64,000 bases of DNA from Hofstenia miamia (Eukaryota; Xenacoelomorpha; Acoela): the NCBI GenBank assembly GCA_004352715.1, contig SCFE01000051.1, forward strand, positions 2,027,131 to 2,091,130, in the 5' to 3' direction. Position 1 is the stretch's first letter; each line of letters starts with the position of its first letter. Positions 1 to 10,829 of the stretch are shown here, in pieces. The translations under genes and the position numbers were made by a program. The notes under the pieces were generated by a model. That model saw only the letters and a list, made by a program, of their open reading frames with translations. It was not told where the DNA came from and did no database searches.

Positions 1-844
1 CCGTTGTACTATCTGTTCATCTGCTTCGGTTTTTTAATCTTACTGATATTCCTGCAAAATTGGAGCTAGGAAATTTTCCTCAAATACTTATATGGTTAAA
101 ATATTCGTCGTCAAATGATTGATTATATTGTCACATTTGTCGCCATTTTGGTTCTAACGCAGATTATGCTATTCATTTTGAAATTCATATCAAAGATCCG
201 TTAAGCAGAGAAATCCCATGATTTATATACACGGGATTTGAAGGATAACAACATTCGCTAGGAGCTTAGACCAGATTTAGTCCAAAAGAGATTGCTTAAT
301 AACTATGTATTTAGTCCAAAAGAGATTGCTTAATAACTATGTGGAACACATTCAAACAGTTTTGATCTAGTTTTTTTGCGTGATTCATAATTCCAATTAT
401 CTAAGGCCATATGATAAACTCCCTAAAAACACACCGATGTTATCTCCCCTAGTTCAGAATGATTTGCTTTACACTACAGTTGAATTTGGGCTCTCTGGTT
501 ATGAGTGCAAATACCAGGCTAATACAGAATTGATATCTGTTGTTGTTTTATTTACCTCTGACGGTTTAGATAAGGAACGACTTTTTGAAAGCTTTAATTA
601 GTAATTTTATAATAATTTCTGTTTTTCTTCAAACATTATTTTCAGTTGTATCGTATGGTCTACTGGCTTCATTTTCTTTTGTCAATTAATACATTTAAGT
701 GGATTTTTTACGTGCTACTGATCTATATACTTCATGTGTATACTCCATATTCCTGGAAATATAAAATTTGTTTCAGCAATTTTGATGTTTTTAATTACTA
801 TACTAAATTTCTTTTAATTAAAATATTTGGATTTTTGCTTTTAG
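1..844. other. Upstream flank or intron of the cyclin C gene
   Basis: No exon could be recognised here. The earlier cyclin C exons (the N-terminal part of the first cyclin box) are not found, so they probably lie before the window. Short open frames at 380-601 and 646-858 resemble no family I know; the second is a low-complexity hydrophobic frame running into the intron end. The last bases, a T-rich stretch ending in AG at 843-844, are the splice acceptor of the cyclin C exon. Confidence 0.5.
275..342. repeat. Two-copy 34-bp tandem repeat
   Basis: Two adjacent identical 34-bp copies (275-308 and 309-342), each beginning ATTTAGTCCAAAAGAG. It looks like a recent local duplication. No coding meaning is apparent. 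Confidence 0.9.
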
Positions 845-1366
845 TCATCAAAGGTTGAAGAGTTTGGTGTAACACAAAACAGTCGTCTAACAACTGCTTG
901 CACATCCGTCATAAAGTCCAAGTACTCATATTGTTTTGCTTCTGACTTTCCTTACAAAATTAATCATATATTAGAGTGTGAATTTCTTCTCATGGAGATG
1001 ATGGACTGCTGTCTTATTGTTTACCAGCCCTACCGACCACTTGTGCAATATGTTAATGACCTGAACGATCCACGACTTCTACCTATTGCATGGAAGATAG
1101 TAAATGACTCGTTAAGAAGTGATGTTATTTTGAAATATCCTCCTTTTATGATTGCACTCACTGCCCTTCATATGGCTTGCGTTATTGCCAAGGCCCACGA
1201 TGAGCATCGCAAGTGGTTTGCAGAACTGAACTTAAATTTAGATTTCATCGAAGAAATTACAACTCAAATACTTAGTCTTTATGAAATTTGGAAAAGTTTT
1301 AAGGAAAAAGAAGAAATTCCTTTAATTCTTAGTAAGGCTCCCAAACCTACTCTGCAAAATCGATGA
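845..1366 (+). CDS. CCNC: Cyclin C, last coding exon (partial gene)
   Basis: Cyclin C partners CDK8/CDK19 in the kinase module of the Mediator complex in the nucleus. The exon starts after a T-rich splice acceptor ending at 844 and stays open to a TGA at 1364-1366, giving 173 residues. It opens with SSKVEEFGV, matching the end of the first cyclin box, then runs through HILECEF, MDCCLIVYQPYRPL, a WKIVNDSLRSD segment, YPPFMIALTALHMACV and KWFAELN, all in the order and spacing of animal cyclin C. It ends with ILSKAPKPTLQNR, close to the usual ILSKMPKPKP tail but without the longer serine-rich tail of vertebrate forms. No stop or frameshift is present, so this is a live gene rather than a retrocopy; the preceding acceptor supports that. 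Upstream exons lie outside the window. The first in-frame ATG (992) is internal and not the start. Confidence 0.95.
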   Translation, partial: SSKVEEFGVTQNSRLTTACTSVIKSKYSYCFASDFPYKINHILECEFLLMEMMDCCLIVYQPYRPLVQYVNDLNDPRLLPIAWKIVNDSLRSDVILKYPPFMIALTALHMACVIAKAHDEHRKWFAELNLNLDFIEEITTQILSLYEIWKSFKEKEEIPLILSKAPKPTLQNR

Positions 1367-1910
1367 CTTCAAATGTATTGTAAATTAGGATTATGCTTTT
1401 GTATCATTTTTAATTTTGTGTAAATTTATTCGTTATTTGAAACAATATTCATGCAGTAGAAACCTATAGTTTCGCTCGAAAAATATATAGAACTTGGCTA
1501 AGTTAAATCCTTAATCTTTGCTTATTATGTGAAGCCAAAATTGTTGTTAAAGATTTCTAAAAATCCAAAAGTTAATAAATACAATTAATGATTAAATTGT
1601 TAAAAATTTTCGGTAATAAATGTTAGATTAGTGAAGAGATATAAATTTACTTAACATAAAAACAGTCGCAAAGGCCAACCTCGATTTTATTTCATATATC
1701 TTGTGATACTCATTGTTTTGAATCTTAGAGGGCTTTTATAAAACGAAATGAATTATTTTCAACATTTTTTATAAAAGTTATAGGAAATCAATATACAAGA
1801 TGTTATGTATTTCTATTAAATGGGTATATTCATTTTTTTTCTTTTTTTCAAGTTTGATCCCAATAAATCGGTATAAATTAGCCTTAAAATACTTCTTCAT
1901 GCGACTTTAA
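1367..1910 (+). other. 3' UTR and downstream flank of cyclin C
   Basis: AT-rich sequence after the cyclin C stop. An AATAAA at 1574-1579, about 210 bases downstream of the stop, is a plausible polyadenylation signal. Nothing else is recognisable before the LINE remnant. Confidence 0.5.
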
Positions 1911-1914
1911 AATC

Positions 1915-2330
1915 AGTGCAGGTATTTTAGCCAGTCCCTTAAATTATATATTTAAAGAATGCATAAAAAGTAATTACTTACCGGATTATTTAAAACCTGT
2001 TCATATTTCTCCCGTTTTTCAGAATGCGATCATTCACTGGCTAATTTCAATTCGAGCCAATACTACATGATGATATAACGGAACGCCTATTGTCAAATAC
2101 TCAATTTGGATTTCCATAAAATGTCTCAACTATTGTTGACCTATTAAATGCTACAGAACAATGGATATCTCTGAACACAAATACCATTATTTTTATTGCC
2201 TGCTAAATCTTTCTAAGGCTTTCGATTATTTTGATCATAGCATACTTTTAAAAAATTATCCTCCTGGGGATATTTTTGCAATATCAGAAATTTATAATTA
2301 GTTATTTGAAACAGATTTCAGAGTATAAGT
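1915..2330 (+). pseudogene. Degenerate non-LTR retrotransposon reverse transcriptase
   Basis: Scattered pieces in shifting frames read like the middle of a LINE reverse transcriptase. GILASPLNYIFKECIKSN and YLPDYLKPVHISPVF (about 1920-2020) match the segment before the first RT motifs. STIVDLLNATEQWISLNTN and LSKAFDYFDHSILL (about 2120-2250) match the segment that carries the first catalytic Asp in active elements. Stops and frameshifts separate them, so it is dead. Ends are not visible, and the subfamily (jockey/CR1-like) is a guess. Confidence 0.7.
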
Positions 2331-2339
2331 ATGTATTTT

Positions 2340-4430
2340 GTGATTGGCTATCTGTTACTATATTTGCTACATTGAAGATCCCAGTATGTCTGTGCTTTCC
2401 TGACTTTCTTTTATAGAGAAGTATTCTTACAATTTCACCCACTCTTTCCCTCGCTGTAGTGCCTTTCTCAATATTTTCAAAATTTTGATTATACCGTGTT
2501 GCAATTTATATGAAACGGCTGCTGGTTTCTTATTTCAATATTTGATATCTGTTGTTTAGAAAAGGACCTCTCATGAATGCATTAACCAGGTTTTGTCAAT
2601 CCAGAAAGTATCATAAAATTTAGTCTATTGAACATATACCAAACTTCAAAAAATCACTTACTACCTATCCATAAAATTTTGATGTCATCAGCATAATAAT
2701 ACTCATCACCTATTAAAATGATTTTGTAGAGGAAAATTGTTTTAGTCACGTACCAAGTTCCATGGAATATTTAGTAGAAAAAAAATTTTGGGGGCTGAAC
2801 CATCTCTCTCTTTCTCTTTCTTTCTCTCTCTCTCTCTCTCGATAAAAGGGGTTACCAATGTTATACCTCATATAACCCTTTCTTTTCAGTAAATCTGCGA
2901 TCGACATGCATGCGAGAACTGATTATAATTTCATTCAATATGATGATATCTACATATCCAACTATAACAAATAAATGCATGTGGCAATTGAATCTAGCAT
3001 TTCGACATGTATAGGTTGCTCATAAATCTGAGATTTGTATTTTGCACCATATTAAGAATAATTACGATGTTTCAGCATTAACTCTTAATAACATTTGTAT
3101 TAAGGTTTTGACTAGAAAATTTCAAATATTTAAGAACAACTTTTGCCTCGAAGCCAAGTTTTGAATTTCACAACATGCAATAGTTTAAAAATTGGCTATG
3201 GGAAATAAGGAAAATGTCTATAAGTAATATGTAGATCATAACAATGCTATTACATACCTGTGCGATAATTATTACCACCATCCGAACTTAGAACTCATTA
3301 ACCAGATTTACAAAACATTAGCAAAATTTCAAGCTTTTTGAAGGTCCATTAAAATTCTCCTTAAGCAAAATTATATCTTAGGTAAAGAATGGCTAGCATA
3401 TTAAGCAACTGTATTATTTAATATGACTATCGATTTCAATCCATACACTTGCGAATTTGGAAATAGTACAGTTAACGAAACTAAGATAGGATTTCAAATA
3501 CACTAGGAAAGTGTAAGTGTGAAGGCGTACGGTTATCAATACCGAAAATATTCCATCTCGGAAAACTGAAAAGTTATATCCATCATAGGAAAGAGTTATT
3601 CGGATGGCTGCTGTTTATCCATTTTTCAAAAATGCCTAGTATAAGATTGTTGCTAAAATTAGCCATAAGCCGTTTAAATTTACGGCTTTTTATATAAATT
3701 TTGAAATATTCATCAACGTAGTTGATACTATTTCTTATTCGATTTAAATTTAAGATTTATACACAGATCCAGGGTCTTTTAATTTTTTTAATTTCTTAAT
3801 AGTTCTTTATATATGGATGAATTATTTCTCGCAGATCGAAGCATTAACTACTTTTTATCAAAACCAGATGCTAAACACTAGTATGACATTTTTAAAATAT
3901 TTGAGTTGAGACTATAATTCATAAAAGTAAATAGAGAATAAAAACAATCACTAATGTTTCACTGATAATGAGCATCATCAGAAAATGTATCGCATTTTTT
4001 CAAAATGTAATCTAATTTACTTTAACAATATAATGTTATTGATCGTCACAGATCTTGAAAAGATTGTTGATGTTCTGTTTTTGAATTCTACATAATTGTC
4101 TTGAAGTTTGACCATCAAGTTTTGCCACAAGCGTGAGTAATTTTGTAAAAAACGTTATACAAAATTTCAAAATTAGTAGGGATTTTAAATTGAGAATAGA
4201 TTTTGGTTTGTATGTTTTTACGGCAAAAAATAGTTATTAATCAATATTACAATAATTAAAAAATTAATAAAAGGCATTGCTAATATGTACAATATGATTA
4301 ATTTAAGTAAAATATTCAATAAGTATTTGAACTCTTGAAATAAATTCCCCGTTTGAATTCATTAGCATCTCTTCTTAAAGCATTATTCTTTGCATGATTG
4401 CTTCAATATCTAGAATAACTAGCTCTATTC
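2340..4430. other. AT-rich non-coding stretch
   Basis: No gene, RNA or bounded element recognised, apart from a short TC-rich microsatellite at about 2801-2840. Open frames are short and without recognisable motifs. Confidence 0.5.
2801..2840. repeat. TC-rich microsatellite
   Basis: A run of imperfect then perfect TC dinucleotides ending just before the sequence GATAAAAGGGG. Confidence 0.9.
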
Positions 4431-4439
4431 TGAAATGAA

Positions 4440-5752
4440 CTTGAATCTGATTGTGGACGATGTTTCTTTTTTGGTCTACGATTTGCTGAAGGTACACGCA
4501 TCAAATTACAAGGACTCTCTTCATAGAAATAATACATCATTTACTCATTTTTATAGCGCGATAGAATTAGAGTTGCATTATATCTTTGAAGCATTACTCC
4601 CAACTGCTGAAATATTTGTTGAGTAATTCTGTGTTGTTCTCCATCAGCAACTCTTGCAGCATGCATATAGGAAATTTTGGAAATTGTTTGCCTGCTTCTT
4701 GACTAGTTCGGCCGTGCTTAACTGATTTTCTATTTTCAGCTACTTCTAATGCATAACCGGCAGTAGTTCTAGCATTTATTCCTTTTGATGCTTGCAAGGA
4801 ACTAATAACAGTTGTCTAGAGCAGTTGGACTACCATTGGACCAAGTTGGTAAAAATACATCCTATTAGAAGAGATATCACTTGATATCTGTTCACATTTT
4901 GCAATTACGCATACTTGACTCCTACAATCTATATGAGACCCAAGATAGACAACTGAGGCATATGAAGAGGCATTTCGAATACCAAGACCACCAAGATGAA
5001 TAGGCAATTCAGCCTGAAGTCTTTGAGATTGAGAAATTACAGATTTGCATATTTTCTCAAAGCAAGCATATACCGAATTTTCAAATTTTGATAGACCTTT
5101 GTCAATACTAGTAGGATTGCATGTTCTTGGGGAGTAAATAATTCACAAACCAAGTTATGTAAATTAATTGCTTGTTTACACGGCTGAGAAAAAATTCTTC
5201 ATGGAAAGAAGAGTTTAAAGATAGAGGTGCGTCAAGAATCGCCAAGCCTTCAGCTTTACTGTTTATTGAATCAGGAATACAGAATGTTGTTTTCCCATAT
5301 TTTTTATGTTTGTATCCCTCAAAATATAGAACTTAATCCAATTATTGAGCTCCTTTGGATTTCTTGTTACAGAATGTATTGAATCTGAAAACGCTTGTGC
5401 CCACAAATTGCGATATGCAACGGGAATATGTTTCCGAGTAGGAATAGTTGAATCACGAATTTCTTCAAGTGTTGGCAGTCTATTGATTGGAACCCCAGAG
5501 TTTCTTGTATGTAAGCCTGTGCGCCATCACAAACTATTCCTTGTATTTTATGTTTCTTAACTAAGCCCTTTAAACAAATTGGTACTTCAATCAAGCATAT
5601 ACTACAAAAATTTCTTTCTTTATATGAAGATCGCTTAACTGTTGTGATAATATAGTTGATGCAACTGCATGATGATAAATAAAATTTTTTTCTGAATCAA
5701 TGTCAGATGTTGACTTTTCTTTTTTCTTTTTGCTTGAATTTCGTTGTTTCAT
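4440..5752 (-). pseudogene. Non-LTR retrotransposon ORF2 remnant (C-terminal part)
   Basis: Read on the minus strand, several fragments fit the downstream part of a LINE-type reverse transcriptase polyprotein. LQAELPIHLGGLGIRNASS (about 4965-5030) is the hallmark stretch found after the catalytic RT motifs. Upstream, a segment with YRNLWAQAFSDSIHSVTRN (about 5350-5420) and GVPINRLPTLEEIRDS fits the region that precedes it in these proteins. The open pieces at 4594-4797 and 4816-5007 continue the same direction. Frameshifts and stops break it throughout. The catalytic RT core itself was not found, so it may be deleted. Confidence 0.65.
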
Positions 5753-6509
5753 GTTAAATGTAAAAATAATTAAATTTTAATATTAAAATAAAAATCCAAC
5801 AGTTCTACTTTTATTTATTATTCTCATGGGTGTGTACAAAGGGACTGAGTGAATAAGCTCCCTTATTCAAAGAAAATATTTCATAAAGCTCCTCAAGAAA
5901 ATTGAACAATCCCACTAAATGATAATGGCAATAATAATTTTAGCTTCTTCAAATCTTAAAGGCTTACAAATTTAATGTTTTTAAGATTTCTTATTTAGAA
6001 GTTTGGATGGATTTCTCTGCATTCTATTTTGAATGTATGTTTAAATGACTTCTTTTTGTTTGAATTGCTATTGTTTTCAATGATCTTCTTCATGGTCTTT
6101 TTAATGTTGTGATCTATGAGCTCTATTGGATATTTTCGTAAGATTTTTTTAAGTGGTATAATTTCTTGATGAATTTGTTTTTAAATTTGAACAAATGTCA
6201 ATGATGCTATGGATTGCATAGTGGTTGAATGATCGTTAATAGTAATTTTCTGTGACGTTAAAAATATCAACATATGGTTCAAGATGAAAATTTGTCTTGG
6301 AAGGGGGTTGATCAGGACATAAAGTTCTTAGTTCTGGATGTATTTTTCCTTGAAACATTGAGTGTTCATGTGTAATATATTGCTTTGTAATATTTATGTA
6401 CAGTTTATGAACGCTTTTATTCATTCAAGTTCGGCTATTTCGATGTCTATTGTGATTTTTCAACATTGTTTTTCAAAATTTACTTGAAAACAACATTACT
6501 GGAAATAAT
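5753..6509. other. Non-coding stretch between two transposon remnants
   Basis: Nothing recognised. It probably contains the decayed junction between the LINE remnant and the 3' part of the Tigger element, but I could not find terminal repeats. Confidence 0.4.
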
Positions 6510-7790
6510 CTGATATGAACGTTTGTTTTTGCGTAGAAAATGCCTTGTTGATCAACTCCTCTTGAAGATTGTGCAGGTCTTTTGTAACATTGCACGCCTT
6601 GTCAAATGTTGAATCAGCAAAACGTTCGATAACGTTCAAAGCAGCAAGAGTTTGGAAAAATGTAGGCACTGTTAGTTCAACCGAGTTATTCTTCTGATTA
6701 GATTCTTCAGCAATATCTTCAGCAAAATCGGATCACTCATATGAACATCAGCTTTTTCCGCAGTGGATACATTCTCGTCTGCATCCAAGAATTGTACCAG
6801 TATTAATTCAGCAGGCAAATTCTCGTGCTGCTTTAATTCTTTGCAAGCCCCTACGTTTGATAAAAAAATTAATATCTGGCAGAGCGACAATATCATTTGG
6901 TTCATTTCCGCCTTTGAATCCAGCATGACGAACGCAGTTTTTAATAGTTAGCGAACTCATTTTTTCCATGATTTTTTTTGAGGCTTTTAATTGCATCAAG
7001 CAAATTCAAATTGAAAACTCTACCTGATTTCAAAACTGCAAGGCCTTGTCTTACGTAGAAATTTTTATAGGGAAGCTTCAGGTTTTCAATAACCCCTGGA
7101 TCGATCGGTTGTGACAATAAATTCGTATTTGAAGGAAGGAAAAATATCTAGACATTTGTTGTATTGGAAACCTCAGAATGTGCTTGGCAGTTGTCGATAA
7201 TTAGAGCAGCATTTCTGTTTTGAGATCGCATCAAACAATCAAATTCTTGCACTCCCTCTGTGTATAGCAGACCTGTCATCCAAGACTTTTTGTTCCATCT
7301 GTACTTAATCTCAGTGGATAAGGTTCGATTTTTAAAACACCTTCGTTTCTGAAATTTTCTAATAATTAGAAGGGATGTTTTTCTCCCTCTATGGAGCCGC
7401 CAAAAAGGACTTTTATCCTTCCTTTTGATTTGGATCCACCCGCGCACCGTTCGCCCTTGAAGTGAACTGTCTTCGTTAGCTGCATTCTACATTGAAAATT
7501 GAATCAATATCATAAGTTTCCATTATCGCACGCAGTTGATTAGATCGCCAATCTGCTACAACATCCTCATCGACACTTAGTGCCTCCCCATTAATAAACA
7601 TTACTCCGATATTTTTTCCTTTTCTTTCTTCAAGATACCCTCAATAAGTCGCATGCTTTGGCATGAATAGTTTCTCCGTCAATAGCTGTAATATTTGACT
7701 TAGCCCATTGAAACCGGTCAAGAACAGGTTTGTCAATTAAATCCTATTTTTCTTTCACATGGCGATTCAGATTGAATGAAGTTGTACAGC
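6510..7790 (-). pseudogene. Broken Tigger/pogo-like DDE transposase
   Basis: Transposase of a Tc1/mariner-superfamily pogo/Tigger DNA transposon, read right to left. From the N-terminal side: ALSVDEDVVADWRSNQLRAI followed by YDIDSIFNVE (the start of the catalytic domain, where the first Asp of the usual NADE motif is lost); then GERCAGGSKSKGRIKVLFGG at about 7380-7460; after a frameshift FQKRRCFKN and WNKKSWMTGLL; then AALIIDNCQAHSEV with the second catalytic Asp (about 7170-7210). A stop follows, and FLPSNTNLLSQPIDPGVIEN continues with the third acidic position. The tail includes SLTIKNCVRHAGFKGGNEPN and ends near ERFADSTFDKACNVT. At least two frameshifts and several stops make it inactive. 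Confidence 0.88.
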
Positions 7791-7849
7791 CCAGATAATC
7801 GTTTTTGATTTTGTCTTTGTTCCTTAGTATTCCAGAAAATTTTGCATGT

Positions 7850-8055
7850 GGTATGTCCCATGTTCATGGGGCTGATAACAAATATAATGAGACTAAATAT
7901 ACTGGGACCAATAACTTTCTGGTGTCGCAGAAACCCACTGTGAATATTAACCTTTCTGTCCAGACAGAAGTAATTTTATTTTATAGTGTGCAGTATCAAA
8001 AACGACCATTCAGAAATCAATATTCAAATACAGGTATTTCTAAAAATTTAAAACT
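7850..8055. repeat. Interspersed repeat, copy 1 (family also at 13.7 kb and 57.3 kb)
   Basis: About 200 bp shared with 13680-13880, including GAATATTAACCTTTCTGTCC in both and the segment around CAGAAATCAATATTC. A more decayed relative of its first half lies near 57350-57420. No inverted ends found. An open frame across it (7805-8098) differs from the 13.7-kb copy and is probably not coding. Confidence 0.75.
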
Positions 8056-8335
8056 TCGAAATGTGGCTTTGTGTTGTTGGCTTCATAATATTGAATAATG
8101 GTGAACTTTTGCTACAAGTTCAGTATAGTGTATTTCTGGCGGCTATTTGCAGCTATTGCAACATTGAAAGATACACATAAGTAACTGAAAGACGTACGCA
8201 ATTTTGCTTGCCAAGAACATTTTGCGATTTTGTTCAGTAGGTAAATAACGAATTACGTTACAAATTGTGACTAGGTACCGGGTTACAACATCGAATTCAG
8301 CGGAATATCGAATTATTTAATATATGTATAATTAC

Positions 8336-10101
8336 CAGGCTTTTCCATTGGATTTGGAATCTAATTGGATTTCAATTGGACATTGGAATTGGTTGGAAAA
8401 GCAAAATTTGCTATTCATTGGATTCCAATTGGATTTTCATTTGAATAATTTTACAAAAAATTTCAAAACCATAATTTTATATAGTATAGTTGTGGTGCAA
8501 AATCTGCAGGATTGTCCGTTGGAATTGGAATCTAATTGGATTCCAATTTAACATTGGAATTGGATTGGAATTGGTTGGAAAAGCAAAATTTGCTATTCAT
8601 TGGATTCAAATTGGATTTTTATTGGAATATTTTTACAAAAATTTCCAAAATATCTCAGCTGTTCTTACAATGTAGTTCCTTTAGAAATAATTGGTTTTGA
8701 TATAGGTCCGATAATATTCTAAATGTAATACAAAATATCATGGTAACTAATTGCAATGTTTTCTCTTAATCCACAAATTATGTAAGTTTTGCATAATTTT
8801 ATTTGATTAGAATACAATATTTGAAAAATTTGTACTTACATTGTCATTGTGATTTTGTATTCTAATCGGCCACCATAGGATAAATGAATTTCTTAAATCT
8901 ATTTACGTCCCTTAATAAAGCCTTCATAGTAATTCTGTCATGACATCATATGCATATTTGTGATCTCACATTGGGCAGCATTCCAAATGGTTAGCTGACG
9001 TCATTTTATTACAATATATTATCAGTAGTTGTATTATATTTTGTATTAAAAAACTCAATAAAATATAATTTCCTTTTTCTTTAAGAATTCTACTTCTCTT
9101 AAAGGACGGTGGTTTACTGAGGAATGCCATACAATTGGTTGAAGGATCTCGCTACACTAACACCAGAGAGGGAATAGCCTTTTTGCAGTACAATGATTTG
9201 TGACACTACCTTGGTCACCCACTAACAGCATCGAATTCTGCAAATCTCCCAACAGAACACCCACGAACATGAAATATAAATGGCTAGCTTTTAAGCTATA
9301 CTTCATTGTATATTGTATTTTCTGATAACTCAGAGTTCGCTCAGATAGGCAAAGTGCAGGTGTTTGGGTCAATCAGGAAACGTAATTCTATTTGATCTAA
9401 GCGCTAGATCAGGAGCTGTTTCTGAAACTTATATTGTTAAATAAATCTTGCTACCTATCTAAGTTTTTTTGAAGGGAAATTCTTCCAATATGATGGTAGA
9501 TCAAATTTTTCGTCATATTGAAATTCAGTGGCATCTTGCATATTTTTCTTATATCCTGATTCAAAGAAAAATGTTACATCAACTACGAGGCTTTAATAAT
9601 AATACTCTAAATCATTGGGTTCAGTGGGTTGGAATTTTATGGATGAGGCCACCTTCTAATGTGCGGGTGATGAGTTTCAAAATTTGTAAAACGCAGATAA
9701 AAAATTAATGCATGAAACATTTTAAATTGTTGCTCCAAGAATTTTAAAAAATCTGTCGCATCCAGTTCAAAGATTCCTCCCGATCTCACGGAGGTATTCC
9801 CGCAAGACTCTAAGAGAGGAGCATAATTGGAATTGAAACTTTACTTAGAAACAAACAAATAGATAGATTAAAAGAGAGATTTCCAGTATTGAGAGTGATG
9901 TTGATCGACTATAGGATCTTCAGATGCTCAAAAAAATATTATGTGAATGCAAAACTATGTCATGTATGTTGTATAGAAAATGTGGATTAGCAAATTCAAA
10001 CATAGATTGGAATTCAATTGGATTCCAATTGGAAAACTCTAAAATTTTCCTATTGGATTGGGTTGGATTGGACAGAAAAATCTGTCCAATGGACAAGCCT
10101 G
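8336..10101. mobile_element. hAT-like non-autonomous DNA transposon, 1766 bp
   Basis: Terminal inverted repeats CAGGCTTTTCCATTGG and, inverted at the right end, CAGGCTTGTCCATTGG (15 of 16 match). Both sides are flanked by the identical 8-bp ATAATTAC (8328-8335 and 10102-10109). An 8-bp duplication and CAG...CTG termini fit hAT. The left end holds two tandem units of about 172 bp (about 8336-8660) filled with ATTGGATT/CCAATT motifs; the right subterminal region repeats those motifs inverted. No intact transposase is visible: the 79-codon frame at 9469-9708 has no recognised motif. The perfect target duplication suggests a fairly young insertion. Confidence 0.9.
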
Positions 10102-10545
10102 ATAATTACATATTGTTAATGTAATTTCTGAAAATATATTCTTTCTTCTTGTGTGCACACATTTAGAAAATTTATTAAATTGTTTTATTTTCTGTATGTG
10201 ATGAAAATTCATTCAAATTTACTTTCTCCATGCCATATATGATGTGTCTAAAAAGTTAACGGAATGATAAAACATATGAAAAAATGACTGAGAACTTAAA
10301 TTGAGTATTCAAAACGAAGATACATTTATAATAAGCAACCTGAGCGTAAAAAATCTGAAATATATATATATGCTTCTTAGTTCTTTTGACCAAGTGTTCT
10401 TCAGAGAGCTGTGGTATTGAGTAAAAGGCATCTCCATATGAAAATTGGACTTCTCGAAAGCTTGCTTCAAATCTCTGTTAACATTGATTGAGGTCAGGAG
10501 TGTAGGATGCTGCCACAACAGAGAAAAGGACAGTCTATCGACATT
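10102..10545. other. Flank of the hAT-like element
   Basis: No element ends recognised. On the minus strand an open frame (10309-10518) follows in the same frame as the candidate exon upstream of it, separated by one TGA; it may be chance or a 3' UTR. Confidence 0.35.
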
Positions 10546-10722
10546 TCAACTTGAGTCAAAACTAGCCAGTCTTGTGTGCAAACTATGTATCCGTCCGCAT
10601 TCATTGTAGTTCTGAGAGCAACAGCTTATATAGGGATCTTGTTGGCCGTGAAGGCAACTAATGATGTGGAAGCATGCATCGGCAGATTTGAAATTCTCAT
10701 ATACCCTCGCGTACTCGATGAG
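10546..10722 (-). CDS. Candidate terminal exon of an unknown gene
   Basis: On the minus strand a strong acceptor (TTGTTCTTTATTCCAG) ends at 10723 and is followed by a 58-codon open frame to TGA at 10546-10548. The translation begins LIEYARVYENFKSADACFHI and contains five cysteines (near residues 17, 23, 34, 35 and 42). The segment has fewer A/T runs than its surroundings, and the other two frames close early. I do not recognise the protein. It could be the last exon of a host gene whose other exons lie to the right, an old retrotransposon piece, or chance. Confidence 0.3.
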   Translation of the reverse strand, partial: LIEYARVYENFKSADACFHIISCLHGQQDPYISCCSQNYNECGRIHSLHTRLASFDSS

Positions 10723-10829
10723 CTGGAATAAAGAACAATTGATAAAAGCAAACCATGTTTCTAAGAAATGTATTTCAAATTTTTCTTTCAGGTTACTTAT
10801 GAGTGCATTTTCGATTGTCATTTTAAAAA

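Noticed and set aside
7805-8098. 97-codon plus-strand frame
   Set aside because: It lies in an interspersed repeat whose other copies do not preserve the frame.
8336-8660. CRISPR-like or satellite array from the regular ATTGGATT words
   Set aside because: Animal DNA; the words are subterminal repeats of a bounded hAT-like element.
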